A stretch of 64,000 bases of DNA. It comes from Silene conica. Taxonomy: Eukaryota > Streptophyta > Magnoliopsida > Caryophyllales > Caryophyllaceae. This document shows, piece after piece, positions 32,260-45,702 of this stretch; within the stretch, counting starts at the first letter, position 1; each line of letters starts with the position of its first letter. The stretch spans positions 72,157,460-72,221,459 of the forward strand of contig CM055317.2 of the NCBI GenBank assembly GCA_029255685.2. Reading direction: 5' to 3'. A model generated the notes under the pieces. It saw only the letters and a list, made by a program, of their open reading frames with translations, did no database searches and was not told the DNA's origin. The position numbers and the translations under genes are program-made.

Positions 32260-32834
32260 TATAATCTAATACTAATTAAAAAATATTTTTGATCTTTTGA
32301 CGGCTTATTCTATCCGTCTCAGAAACACCAATTATTTGTCATTACTTTGTTGTATGAATACCTTCGAATACCCACTTGCATTTCATCTCATCAATACAAT
32401 TATTCCGCTTAACTCAGATCACCTACGTCATTATGTTCTTTAATATCTATATATTTATATTTATACTCCTTAAATCGTAACTTGACAACCCAACTAACCA
32501 ACTTGATCATCAGAATCATAAACTGTATTCTTGAACATCTCTGACCAATTTGCTTGTACTACTCAAATAATACTCTTAAACGTCGGAGAGTAACCCTACC
32601 CCTGAAGACACTTACCTCCTCCCTCAAAATCTATCTACCTCCACCCTTGTAAAAAAATGTCATTTTATAACACGAGCAATGTCTCATCGTTAAATAATAA
32701 GGTGAAAATATGTAGGAATAAATATTTTTATTTATGAAATATCTTTCAATATCCATTTAAAACACATGTCATCCACAAAATTATTCGACTTTTGCACCTA
32801 TCTACATCATCATTGTGGTTTTTAATATTTATAT

Positions 32835-33374
32835 GGATAATTTGTGAGAAACTACCTTACATTTATGTCCATTTGTGAACAACTACCTTACTTTTTTTTT
32901 TTTGGTTAAAAACTACCTTTTATTTTAATTTTTTGTAAAAAACTACCTTAAAAAACATTTATGAGACCAATTTCTATTTATGAGTTGGATTTCAGACGTG
33001 TGAGTTCTCTAAATTTTCATTATTATTCACGAATAGCATAGAGTTCATACGATTTAGCCCATGTTCATCATCCGGACCAATTATTCCACATGCTTAAAGA
33101 AAGAAATTGAAGCTAATGGCAACAATTCCTTTTCGTTTAGAACATTAGATAAGAATGATAAGCTTGGATATCAAGTTTAACGACAAAATAAGAATGAAAA
33201 TTTAGAGAACTCACACATGTGAAACCAATAATAAAATGAAATTGGCCTCAAAACTTTTTTTAGGTAGTTTTTAACAAAAAATTAAAATGAAAGGTAGTTT
33301 TTAACAAAAATAAAAAAGTAAGGTAGTTGTTCACAAATGGACATAAATGTAAGGTAGTTTCTCACAAATTATCC
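32835..33374. mobile_element. Mutator-like element, non-autonomous
   Basis: Ends GGATAATTTGTGAGAAACTA and its complement TAGTTTCTCACAAATTATCC; the inverted arms extend about 120 bp. The 9-bp duplication TATTTATAT is perfect (32826-32834 and 33375-33383). The arms repeat AACTACCTT at intervals, a pattern shared with the Pack-MULE at 12-1057. The 230-bp core has no gene that I recognise. Confidence 0.88.
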
Positions 33375-34575
33375 TATTTATATTTATACTAATTAAATCC
33401 AAATTTGACATTTTTAGGGTTTCTTTGAAGCATACTATATTTGACATTTATCTTATTTTCTTTTTACTTAATTAAAGAAATTATCTCATTTCTTTCGCAT
33501 AATTAAGTACGAAAGTGCATAATACTCACTTGAATAGTAGTGCTACTCTTGTACCAAAAAATAGTAGTGTTGCTCTTAATTTGGTCGAATATGATTGATC
33601 GCAAATGTTCCTTTTAGGTAGGAATTTGTTTAGACTAAAATATTTAACTAATTACATTAACTAGTTTTAATCCCGTGCAAATTGCACGGGATTGCAAGTT
33701 CAAGTATTGTTATTTATAAATAATGATTAGTCATATTTTCGATTTTCGATTTGTAATATAATTTTATAGGACCGATATACTAAAACTATTGTAATATTAA
33801 CATACAATTTATATTCAAAGTATATCAAAACGCAATCAATCTATATAAATTTGAAATATCATAACAGAATTACAATATACAATGATAAGTAATTGTTAAT
33901 ACAAAAATCTCAAAATTTTATTCATTATATATGCATTTTTCATCGTCACAACTCACTCATAAATCAGAGTTGTCAACATGTCGAATTGTTTAAGGATGGT
34001 TTGAGAGCCGATAGTTTCAACTTACCTCATTCAAAATAATTAAATAGGTTGGTCGTACTCTAGAGGATCAATATAGTTTTTTTACCTTATCAGCGAAAAA
34101 AGATATGACTGTCCCCAAAACCCGTCATTACTCGTGTTTTTGTAAATGTTAAGTATCTATTATGGTACTTTTCTTTTGCAATTTCAATATCCCATTTTTT
34201 TAATCGTGTCATTATTAATTTAATATTTACCGTAATTAAAATTTTCATCCATGAACTTTTATGCTAGAACTTTGTGGTATTTTTTTCGTATTTATCATTG
34301 TCTTCTTTTGTAGTTTTAAATAAACTTTTTAGATTAGTTCTTGTGTTTAATATTTTTGGCATGCTGATATTGATATGATTATCATGAAAAATAAATGTAT
34401 GTTTGTTATTTATATACAAAATTAAAAATGAATATAACTTTTCTTGATTTACTTGACATAGTTTAACTAACATTTTTGGTCATATTATTGTTCCAAAAAT
34501 ACTTTAAAGTAACTAATTTTAGGATGTTATTTATTTGATTAACTTGATTTGTAAAAATTGAAAATGAAAATAATA

Positions 34576-34664
34576 CTACCTCTGTCCCGGTGGGATGTTT
34601 ACACTTCTTTTATTTTGTAAGGGGAAATAAAAGAAGTGTAAACATATGACTGGGACGGAGGGAG
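34576..34664. mobile_element. short Stowaway MITE, near-perfect hairpin
   Basis: 89 bp with ends CTACCTCTGTCCCGG and CTGGGACGGAGGGAG and arms ACACTTCTTTTATTT/AAATAAAAGAAGTGT; TA on each side. Inserted in the Helitron. Confidence 0.88.
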
Positions 34665-34685
34665 TACTAATTAACATACAAATAA

Positions 34686-35104
34686 TATTTAATTTTATGT
34701 TATAAAAATTCACCGTTTTTCGTAGGAATTCATGTTTACGAATTTATATAAAAATGTTACGTAATATTTCTGAAACTACGATATCGGGCATTTATTTAGA
34801 ATATCGGGCGGTTATGACTCCGGAAATTCATCAAACACATTGCGGGACCCACCAGAGAGAATTAAAATAATAATAATAATAAATTGTTGTCTAATCGTTT
34901 TAGACGGGAAATATATATTCGATTATATAATATTTAATTTTACATTATACAAATTGACCGTAGGAATTCATGTTTACGAATTTATATAAAAATATTACGT
35001 AATATTTCTGAAACTACGATATCGGGCATTTATTTAGAATATCGGGCGGTTATGACTCAGAAAATTCATTAAACACAATGCGGGACCCACCTGAGAGAAT
35101 TAAA
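34686..35104. repeat. ~180-bp direct duplication inside the Helitron
   Basis: The block from GTAGGAATTCATGTTTACGA through TACGATATCGGGCATTTA to TGCGGGACCCACC occurs twice (about 34724-34853 and 34953-35092 for the best-matched part), with few differences. Confidence 0.85.
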
Positions 35105-35609
35105 AAAAAAAAATCAAAACCTGCGTTGATGACGTGGCTCAACCAGGGCTTCTGAAATGTTTCTCTAATTATATAGATAAGATTAGTTCCACGCATTTTT
35201 AATTAAGATGGAGGTATTCATTTCAAGTTTGAATGATTCAGTAATATGGAAAAGATAAGAACATAATGTATAAGAAAAAGTAAAAGATTTGTCTTATTAC
35301 TCTTATATCCCCGTGAGACTATTTTTTACCCATTTTAATGTTAAGACGAAGACAGACTAAAGTAGTTATTTTTTACGCTTTCTCATTTTCATTTTTAATA
35401 GAGACGATGAATAATATTAATAACCTTAAATAGTAAGTATATAAATATTAAAGAATAATGTCCTAATATAAGAAACTTGTAAAGAATTAATTATTCTAAT
35501 TCATTTCCGATTTTCATTTTTAATAAAAACGTTGAATAAAGTTAATAAACTTAAATAGTAAGTATATAAATATTAAAGAATAATAATGTGCTAAATCTAA
35601 TAGGAAAAT

Positions 35610-36470
35610 TGTAAATAATCAGCTATTTTTTTATTTTTCTAAATCTAATAGAAAACTTGTAAATAATTTATTATTTTCTTATTTTCTAATTCTAAAAGGA
35701 AAATTATAAATAAATTATTATCTAAACAACAATTTACTAATTTTCTAATTCTTATAGAAAAATTGTAAATAATTAATTATCTCCCAAGTTTAGTAGAAAA
35801 ATTGTACATACATCATTATTTATAATTAAGTGTTTTCTTATTTTCTAATTATAATAGGAACATTATAAATAAATTATTATCTAAACAACAATTTACTAAT
35901 TTTCTAATTCTAATAGAAAAATTGTAAATAATAATTAATCATCTCCTTATTCTAGTAGAAAAATTGCAAATAAATCATTATTTATAATTAAGCGTTTTCT
36001 TATTTTCTAATTATAATAGGAAAATTATAAATAAATTATTATCTAGAAAAAATTTACTAATTTTCTAATTCTAATAGAAAAATTGTAAATAATTAATTAT
36101 CTCCAAATTTTAGTAGAAAAATTGTAAATAAATCATTATTTATAATTAAGTGTTTTCTTATTTTCTAATTCTAATAGGAAAATTATAAATAAATTATTAT
36201 CTAAACAACAATTTACTAATTTTCTAATTCTAATAGAAAAATTGTAAATAACTAATTATCCCCTAGTAGAAAAATTGTAAATAAATCATTATTTATAATT
36301 AAGTGTTTTCTTATTTTCTAATTCTAATAGGAAAATTATAAATAAATTATTACCTAAACAACAATTTACTAATTTTCTAATTCTTATAGAAAAATTGTAA
36401 ATAATTAATTATCTCCTAATTCTAGTGGAAAAATTGTAAATAAATCATTATTTATAATTAAGTGTTTTGT
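35610..36470. repeat. AT-rich tandem array, ~155-bp unit
   Basis: Units carry TAAGTGTTTTCTTATTTTC, then TAATAGGAAAATTATAAATA and AGAAAAATTGTAAATAA. The TAAGTGTTTTC landmark lies at about 35828, 35990, 36148 and 36300, and again at the end without its continuation. Spacing is 150-165 bp. Non-coding. Confidence 0.85.
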
Positions 36471-36479
36471 AAAAGATGG

Positions 36480-36537
36480 AGATTACCACGTGCTTAGAAA
36501 AAGCCTTCCTTTAAAAAAAGCTTCCTTTAATTATATA

Positions 36538-36543
<6 letters not shown>
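36480..36543 (-). mobile_element. possible Helitron 5' terminus (minus strand)
   Basis: On the minus strand the sequence from 36543 reads TCAATATATATAATTAAAGG after an A, resembling the TCTATATAATTAGAG style 5' ends of the other Helitrons here. It directly borders the AT-rich array. Its 3' partner might be at 28900. Confidence 0.4.

Positions 36544-36569
<26 letters not shown>
36539..36569. repeat. (TTGA)n microsatellite
   Basis: About seven TTGA/TGAT units. Confidence 0.9.
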
Positions 36570-38613
<2,044 letters not shown>

Positions 38614-39046
38614 CAAGAAATTAGTTTAATTGAACCGAAAGAAACTAATAAATTGAACTTGAATGAACAACGTTGAGCATAAATAAAGGATGGAATTAAG
38701 TCAGGAAGAACATGATTTATTTTCAACTTATTTAATTTAGCTCAAATCAACTTTGTTTAATTTAGTTTGATTCAGCTCAATTCATTTGTATTCAAATTAT
38801 TCCTTACTTTAATTTCATACGTTTCATCTCAATTTTATTCGGCTGTTCACTTAGCCCTATTATTCAATTTGGTTCAACTTTTTCTAGGTGAAAGAACACG
38901 GTCTAAAACAATTTTACACAAGGATATCACAACTTAAAGCACTTATTAATTCATCAAAGTACTATGTATTAAGAAATGTTTAATAAAACAAGCTATATAA
39001 TCAATTACTATATACTCCGTATATTTTACGAATTCTTATAAGAGAC

Positions 39047-39528
39047 CAGGGACGGATGTAGATTTTAGTTTTGGGATGACACAATTTTTTTCTTTCCGTA
39101 GTTAGTAGGAAAAAAAAAGAGGTTTGGTGAAATAAAGCAACTTTTTATAAAAAAATCTTTCTTATGAGTTTTGAATCTACAACCTCACCAAACTTCTAAC
39201 CACTAAACCTAACACATTTTTGTGAAATTTATGTTCATAAACTATTCTTATTTTTAGGTTCGGGGTGGCACTTGCCTACAGGGACGAAGCTCGGCAAAAA
39301 ATTGTACCTGGGCCCACAATGATAGCCTTCAATCCTCGAACCCATGACCTCTTGCACCTAGACTAACTTAGTATCTTAGTTGTTACCACTATGCTAGTAT
39401 GATTTATTGATTATTGTACTAGTCATTTAATACTTGTTCTTAAAATGCTACCCTGGGCCGTGGCCCGGCCGGCCCAGGAGTAGCTTCGTCATTGCTTGCC
39501 TACTCTATCTACCCAAAATCCGCCAATG
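39047..39528. mobile_element. hAT-type element (outer of a nested pair)
   Basis: Starts CAGGGACGGATGTAGATTTT and ends CCCAAAATCCGCCAATG. A perfect 8-bp duplication TAAGAGAC lies at 39039-39046 and 39529-39536. Non-coding. A second hAT is inserted at 39279. Confidence 0.85.
39279..39494. mobile_element. hAT-type MITE nested in another hAT
   Basis: 216 bp with ends CAGGGACGAAGCT and AGCTTCGTCATTG and the perfect 8-bp duplication CTTGCCTA (39271-39278 and 39495-39502). Non-coding. Confidence 0.88.
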
Positions 39529-39536
39529 TAAGAGAC

Positions 39537-40599
39537 GGTTTCCTAATATAGTGAAAAACAATTTAGCCGTTACTTAATCTAATTAACTAATATTAACACC
39601 TAGTACAGAGTACTAAATATCATTAACCGACCCTATAACCATAAACTAAGACGTGGATAGTGAGCAATGGATGATTAACAATCGTGTTGACGCCTATTAA
39701 CAAAGATTAGGAAGAAGATGATGGGGTCTTGGTGTTCCAATAATACTGCGACTAGTATAACGCGCAAGGCTTAATCTCCATCTACATCACTTTGTTAATC
39801 ACTTTTCAAACTACTGTTTATTGAAGTAATTATTTGCATGCATTCATGCCCATGCATGACGTTGCTTAGTTATACACTCCATCTTGTTTGTTTTTTCGTT
39901 TTTTTATTTATTTAATCAAGGGAAATCCCTTACTCCTTAATTACTCCTTCCGATCTCGGTTAATTATTTTAATTTGATTTTGACACAAAAATCAAATAAA
40001 GAGCAGATGGTCCGTGAATGAACAAATAAATTACTCATCAAATACATTTTTAAAATAAAAACAAACAATATTTATTCAACAACAAATGATCGAGAGTCTG
40101 ATAGAGATAGATTATAATAAATATTGTTGACGCTTGACAGTCAAATTCATTGTCATATTTTAGACCAAGTCCTTTGAGAAATGATAAAACGAGGAATGCT
40201 ACCTATTTTCTTCTCTTAACGTTTTCCCACCTTCTCATTTTAAATTGGCGTGTAATATTTATTATTTTCTTTGCACAAAAGTCAAATAATTAGGGAGTAA
40301 AAATATTTTAATCGTATATTGGAGAAAAAATCAGGAGAAAAAACTCTAACAAAAAGGTAACTCTAACAAAAAGGTAGATTGTATTTCTATGTTAATACAA
40401 CCGGTAGCATAATAGTCCCTCCTATTCTTCTTCTTCTTCTTCTTCTGTTTACACAAGAATTTTAAAAAATGAATTTGAATCACACAAATCAACCTAACTC
40501 ACATGAAATTAATTTGGGTGAAAAAAAAAATTTCCAAATAAGGAAAGACGGAAGAAAAATGTGATTATCACGAATAAGGAAAGAGGGAAGAATAAGAGG
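39537..40599. other. intergenic, no gene recognised
   Basis: AT-rich, with Stowaway-like fragments (TTACTCCTTCCGATCTCGG near 39949, AGTCCCTCCTATTC near 40415) lacking a matched second end, and a short TTC microsatellite at 40428-40447. Confidence 0.35.
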
Positions 40600-41050
40600 C
40601 AGGGGCAGATTTAGGCGGTGTCGGGGTGGGCACGTGCCCCCCATGAAATTTGGCATAATTGGTAGAGGTGTTAATTTTTATCTTTGAGATGCAGGTTCGA
40701 TTCCCCATAGCTACATCATATTGATAATTACATAATATAAGATTTGAACCCTTGACCTTTAGATTATATGGGAAGTTCTATACCATTAAACCACATGTAT
40801 TTTTTGTTAAATTTTGTACCAAAATTTATTATATTCTACAACTTTAAGTCATTATTTTTATATATACTTAAAATATATACTTTGTAGTATTTCAGAGAAA
40901 ATGTTATTTTTGAAAAAAAATATCTATAAGTCCAATTTTTCCCATTTTTTACTTAAATATTATTTAATATAGGAAAAAAAATTTAACATATAAAAATATT
41001 TTCAAATTTTTTTTGTGCCCCCTTGCACAAAAATCTTGGGTCCGCCACTG
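40600..41050. mobile_element. hAT-type MITE
   Basis: Starts CAGGGGCAGATTTAGG and ends TTGGGTCCGCCACTG. The flanks ATAAGAGG (40592-40599) and ATTAGAGG (41051-41058) match at 7 of 8 bases. An internal GGTTCGATTCCCC looks like a tRNA B-box, but no tRNA fold accompanies it. Confidence 0.75.
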
Positions 41051-41121
41051 ATTAGAGGGTCTTGAATAGTCTAATTTCCTTCTAAGAGTTGAATATATAT
41101 ACTTTTGTAAGAAAAAAAATA

Positions 41122-41409
41122 CTCCATCCTATTTTTGTATAAGTGTCTTATTGTCTATTTCGGTTTATTCATCAAAGTGTCCCATTGTCTATCTTTAGTA
41201 AGTTTTTTGTTTGTTTTTACCATTATACCCTTACCTATTTCAACTTATTACCACCCACCCGACACCCACCCCTAACCCAACCCAAAATGTTAAACAACTA
41301 CTTAATATATATTCCTTACTCCTACACAACCCAAAAATATTAAACAAATAATATTCCTTAAATTTTGTACCATACTCACAATGGGACACTTATAAAAAGT
41401 AGGAGGGAC
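41122..41409. mobile_element. Stowaway-like MITE
   Basis: Ends CTCCATCCTATTTTTGTATA and CTTATAAAAAGTAGGAGGGAC with TA on each side. 288 bp, non-coding. Confidence 0.78.
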
Positions 41410-41653
41410 TATTATTATTGTAAATTTAAATATGTTAATATCATATTTTAATTTTATCATGTTTTTTTAAAAAAAAAATTGATCAAATATCATAATCTAT
41501 CAAGCCGTCTGCTAGAAGTGAGGAAAATGAAATGAAAAAAATTACTCATTATATTGAAAGGTTTCTTAATAGGCTTATTGCAAAATGACAAAATATAAAA
41601 AATGGTAACTTTACATACTATCACAGATATTATGTATTTGGCAATAAAAACAT

Positions 41654-42161
41654 AACACAAATTCTCATTTGTGATAGACATATCCGTCGCAAATTTGCGA
41701 AGGGTCAAATATTACCTAATTGGGTAGAGAAAGATAATACATTTGAGATTTTCAATGTTTTATCTTACATACACAAGTGGAAGAGTTTAACCCGTTATAA
41801 ACTTGCGACGGATGCGTCGCAAGAAAGACTTACCGAAAACATAAAAAGTCTTAGCTGTGGGGTACACGCGCAAATAGGCAAATGGCGTTGCCGTAAAGAA
41901 AGTGAGGCCCAACTATAATGGCCCACCAAATCAACAATTGAAAAAAAAATTAGGTACATTTGTATATTAGTAAGTCTTGTTTGTGACGGATCACTATTTG
42001 TGACAGATATTTTGTGAGATAAAGTTGATATAAAATGAGTTAGTGGAGAAAGGAGACCACATGAATAATGTCGAAGAGAGAAAAAGTGGATATTTTGTGA
42101 GGGAAACGGTATTGTCACAAACTTGTGACGGATACCGCCGTCGCAAATGAGAATTTGTGTT
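41654..42161. mobile_element. TIR element with GACGG repeats, superfamily unclear
   Basis: Ends AACACAAATTCTCATTTG and CAAATGAGAATTTGTGTT are perfect inverted copies. Just inside are ATCCGTCGCAAATTT and TTGTGACGGATACCG. I found no convincing target duplication. Non-coding. Confidence 0.6.
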
Positions 42162-43489
42162 TGTTTATAGTAGGTCTTTTAAAGACAGTTTTTTAATAAA
42201 TTATTGAGGGTTTTTCACAATTTTTAATTTCCTTCCCTCACCATTAAGAAGTTTCTTAATAACGATATTAAGAAAATGCATTATGATAAGAAATGAAGAG
42301 GAGACTCGAGCAAGGCAAGTAAACCAAGTATTATTAGGTGAATGTAGACTTAATTTGTCCACACACATTATATGAATCAACCATTTTGTCCTTAATTGGT
42401 CCTTGGAAGGACCATGGTCGACGTGCCCATCAAGATGACCTATACATATTGAGATTTTTCAAGTTTAGCTCATGATATTTTCGATGTTAAAAGTGTCTTC
42501 GTAATATAGTTAATTATATGGTTTCGTTAATAAACATCTATATTTATTAAGTTCGTAGGATCTGATTATACCGATTATATAATTAAATCGATCCCAAATA
42601 AATGAAATGCAGAATTTCGATCCTAACAACATTACTGAATTGTATGTAGGAAGAACTTGCTATGGCAATAAACATCTATTTTTATTTTCTCAATGTGAAG
42701 AGTGTATTCATAATATAGTTAATTACTTGTATATAGTTTCAGCAATAAACTTCTATATTTAGTAAGTTCGTTGGATCTGGTTATACCAATCGAGTATATA
42801 ACTATATTGCTCCCAAATAGAAATTAGAATCTCGATCCTAATAACATTATTGACTTGGAGAAAAAACTTGTTAAGGCAATAAACATCTATTTTCCAGGGG
42901 CGAATCTATAGGGGGTGCGTGATGGGGATTTTCCAGGGGCGAATCTATAGGGGGTGATGGGGGTGACCCCTTACTCCCATTAATCAGGAAAAAAGATTTT
43001 ACATGTCTATCTATATGCTAATATTGCATGAAAGTTTAGTGGCTCAACGATAGAAACATTCTCTCACCAACATAGCAACCTGGGATCAAGCTTTCACAAC
43101 AACATTTTTTTAGCTTATCATTTTGCATATTAAAAGCACTTGAAAATGTTCTAAGCAAGGGTCGAACTTGTATCGTTTTATTTGCTATTTAAATTAATTT
43201 AACCACCATGACAATGTGAATTTGTTGATATTTTACAAAATCATAATCATACTTAAAAATAAACACTTTATATTTTCATGAGCCTTACTAGAATTATCAA
43301 ATTGTTTTAGTATTATTTATCAACAATTTGATCAAATTGTTTTAGTATTTATCAACAATTTGTATATTAGAATAAGTTTTTGTTAATAGGGGATTATCAT
43401 GTAAATATCGCATAGGACTCCAAAATTGTTAGGGACGAGATTAATTAAGTGATTATATTTTCACGGGGAGTCCGTTGCTAAATTGATGA
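42162..43489. other. intergenic with a hAT-like start duplicated in tandem
   Basis: At about 42896-42955 the phrase TTTCCAGGGGCGAATCTATA, followed by GGGGGTG, occurs twice in succession. It resembles hAT 5' ends but no 3' end was found. The rest of the stretch shows no gene. Confidence 0.4.
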
Positions 43490-43820
43490 CCTTGACCAGG
43501 GTTTGGGTCAAAGACAGTCAATATTTGCGACGGATTTCTCATCGCGAACATTGATGGAACTTGACCTTTACCAGGGTCAGTTGACTGACTTTTAACCTGG
43601 TGGTCCAAAAAAATTACGTCAATTTCAGATGCAACGGATATTCCGTCGCAAAAGTCCTCTGCAGTGGAAATCCCGCATTTTACTTTTTGTTTGTGGGATT
43701 GGAAAATTACCCTCTGTTGCAAATTTCATTGGAAAAAACGATTTCGTTGCAAATTCCGTCGCAAAAAATAATTTGCAAAGCAGTTTGTGTCTGTCACAAT
43801 AATTCTGTTTTTTTGTAGTG
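43490..43820. mobile_element. right terminus of a CACTA element
   Basis: Ends TTCTGTTTTTTTGTAGTG, the reverse complement of the CACTACAAAAA-type terminus. Subterminal words TTCCGTCGCAAA and TTGCGACGGA recur in the preceding 330 bp. The left end of this element was not found, so it is probably truncated. Confidence 0.65.
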
Positions 43821-44499
43821 TAATCACCCCCATTTCATATCCACAAAAATGTTGTTTTTTTTCCTAATCGCGAAAGGTCGTCGACGTTTTGCGAAAAATC
43901 GGCGACGTAATTCAAATAAAAGACTAACCTTACCCCTACCATTACCACAAAACCTCTAAAATTGAAAATCACCCAAACCCTCACCCACCTACAACCACCT
44001 ACAACCACCACGCAACCGCCCCACCACGCAGCCGCACGCCGCCGACCGCGCCACCACGACCGCCCCACCACGCCGACCGCACCTCGCCGACCGACGAACC
44101 ACCGGTGAGTAATTTTTTTTTTTTTTTTGTTTTGTTTTAAGTAGACTTGTTAGTCTTAATTAGAGTTGTATTATGTTATTGTAGTAATTGTTAATGTTAA
44201 TTAGGTTAGATTTGTTAGTTGTAATGTTGATTGTTAATGTTTTTGGTGTTTTTGTTATTTTTGTTATTTTTTCAAAAATCGATTTATAATTTGTATTATT
44301 GTTCTTGTTAGTTCTAATGTTGTTGTTAGTAATGTTGTTGTTACTATTGTTGTTGTTTCTATTGTTGTTGTTGCATTTGCATTAGAGATTAAATCGAAAG
44401 GGCAAAAGGACCCAAAACAACCGAATTGAGAGTTGAGGGACGTGTGTTATACACGTTTGTGATGGTGAGGGATGTGTGTGATACACGTTGGTGGGTGGA

Positions 44500-44660
44500 A
44501 GGGACGTGGGGGGGGGGGACGTTGGTGGGTGGAAGAGACGTGGGGGGGGGGCACGTTGGTGGGGGGTAGGGACGTGGTAGGGGGGCGTTGATGGGGGGTA
44601 GGGACCTGGGAGGGGGGGGCGTTGGTGGGGGGTAGGGACGTGGGGTTTAGGGTGGCTAGG
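44500..44660 (+). repeat. G-rich GGGACGTGGG minisatellite
   Basis: GGGACGTGGGGGGGGG and GTTGGTGGGTGGAAG-type units repeat several times with G-runs of four to nine. Such a tract could form G-quadruplexes. It lies in the predicted intron. Confidence 0.8.
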
Positions 44661-44738
44661 GTGGGTTGGGACGTGGGCTTGGGACGGTGGTGGGGGGTAT
44701 GGACGTGGGCTTGAGGTGGCTAGGGTGGGTTGGGACGT

Positions 44739-44842
44739 GGGTTTAGGGTTTAGGATTTAGGGTATAGGTAGGGTTTAGGGTTGTGGTGGCTAGGGTGGGT
44801 TTAGGGTTTAGGGTTTAGGGTTTTTAGGGTTTAGGGGGTTTC
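44739..44842 (+). repeat. interstitial telomere-like (TTTAGGG)n tract
   Basis: Several consecutive GGGTTTA units, the plant telomere repeat, with degenerate neighbours (GGATTTAGGGTATAGG). The clearest run is at about 44797-44838. In the predicted intron upstream of the 44986 ORF. Confidence 0.85.
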
Positions 44843-44985
44843 CTCGGGTTTATTTTCACGTTTAGGCCGTATATTTTCAATTTTAATAGTTAAAATTTCT
44901 TATTTTAGTTTTTATTATTTTAGTTTTTTTATGACAATTTGTTTAATTATATTAATTTAACGTTATTGTAATATCGTAAATGCAG

Positions 44986-45519
44986 ATGTCTTACAATGAG
45001 GATGATATCATGCCTGCGATTGGCCGTACTGCAGGCCGAAGAGTGACGAGATCTAAGCGTCGTGTCCCGATAGCATCACAACCAGCAGAAGCGCCACGGG
45101 CTGGTAGGGGAGTTAGGGGTAGGGGTAGGGGTAGGAGAAAGAGTCTCCTAATAAGGTCTCCCGGGGACGAGCTACAGCTACCGAGGGCTTTTTTTAGGGA
45201 CCGACTTAGTAGTTCGGAGGACGAGGAGGTGGAGCAGTTTAGGGTCGGGAGAGAGGATGAGGATGATGATGATGATGTCGAGGTTGAGGAGGAGGAGGAG
45301 CACGACTCCCATTTTTTGGACGAGGAGGCAGCCGATCGACCAGTTAAGGTGATCGTACGTGATGGTAGCGGCCGATATAGGGCATTTGTGGAGGGTGGTG
45401 CCTCTAGTAGCACGGGCGGGAGGAAGAAGACTCCGGATCTATCCTGGCGTCTACAGGGTCCGGTTGAGGGGGGGCCGTCTGTACTTACTGTCCTGCGTAG
45501 TTATAAGATCGATCCTTAG
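44986..45519 (+). CDS. transposon-borne acidic protein with RG-rich N-terminus, function unknown
   Basis: 177 residues from the ATG directly after a TGCAG acceptor (an in-frame ATG six bases upstream would be intronic). The N-terminus is basic and RG-rich (GRGVRGRGRGRRKS). A serine-rich acidic block follows (SSSEDEEVEQF, EDEDDDDDVEVEEEEE). The end, WRLQGPVEGGPSVLTVLRSY, then KIDP-stop, weakly recalls the first motif of plant mobile domain (PMD/MAIN-like) proteins (GGPxDxSVLxxY); this is a guess. Nuclear location is plausible from composition. Its position between inverted repeats suggests an accessory or truncated transposon protein rather than a host gene. Confidence 0.4.
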   Translation: MSYNEDDIMPAIGRTAGRRVTRSKRRVPIASQPAEAPRAGRGVRGRGRGRRKSLLIRSPGDELQLPRAFFRDRLSSSEDEEVEQFRVGREDEDDDDDVEVEEEEEHDSHFLDEEAADRPVKVIVRDGSGRYRAFVEGGASSSTGGRKKTPDLSWRLQGPVEGGPSVLTVLRSYKIDP

Positions 45520-45702
45520 CTGATAGGCTCTGTTTTTTTGCACGTTTGTGAGAGTCATCTTAAAAGTATTGATTTTAGTAGTGAATGAGACTGTGGTTTT
45601 TGCGATTACAATCAACATGAAAAGCAGTATTTATAAGAAGTCATAGTACAACGGTAACATTTTGAAATTTGAAATCACAACGGTTACAATGCAAATCAAT
45701 AA

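Larger units (their letters stand above)
29700..32700. repeat. diverged dispersed tandem repeat, four copies
   Basis: A module containing ACACTTACCTC, preceded by TGTACT-like words and CTCTTAAACGTCGGA, recurs near 29985-30055, 30750-30830, 31870-31940 and 32580-32650. An upstream companion (CATACATG ... TTTTTAAC) is seen near 29720, 30415 and 30890. Spacing is irregular because a solo LTR (31051) and a Stowaway (32063) have inserted. No coding capacity that I can support. Confidence 0.6.
33661..35182 (-). mobile_element. non-autonomous Helitron
   Basis: On the minus strand the element begins TCTTATCTATATAATTAG (from 35182) after an A. It ends in the stem CCCGTGCAATTTGCACGGG, spacer ATTAAAA, then CTAG (33661) followed by T. 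Both ends and the A|T target are canonical. It shares its 5' 250 bp with the plus-strand Helitron at 14606. No Rep/helicase is present. It contains an internal direct duplication and a nested Stowaway. Confidence 0.8.

Noticed and set aside
40700-40720. tRNA-like GGTTCGATTCCCC motif
   Set aside because: Only a B-box-like word; no acceptor stem or anticodon arm can be drawn around it.
44991-45413. Minus-strand serine-rich frame
   Set aside because: It is the complement of the acidic and RG codons of the 44986 ORF, with no splice or start support.
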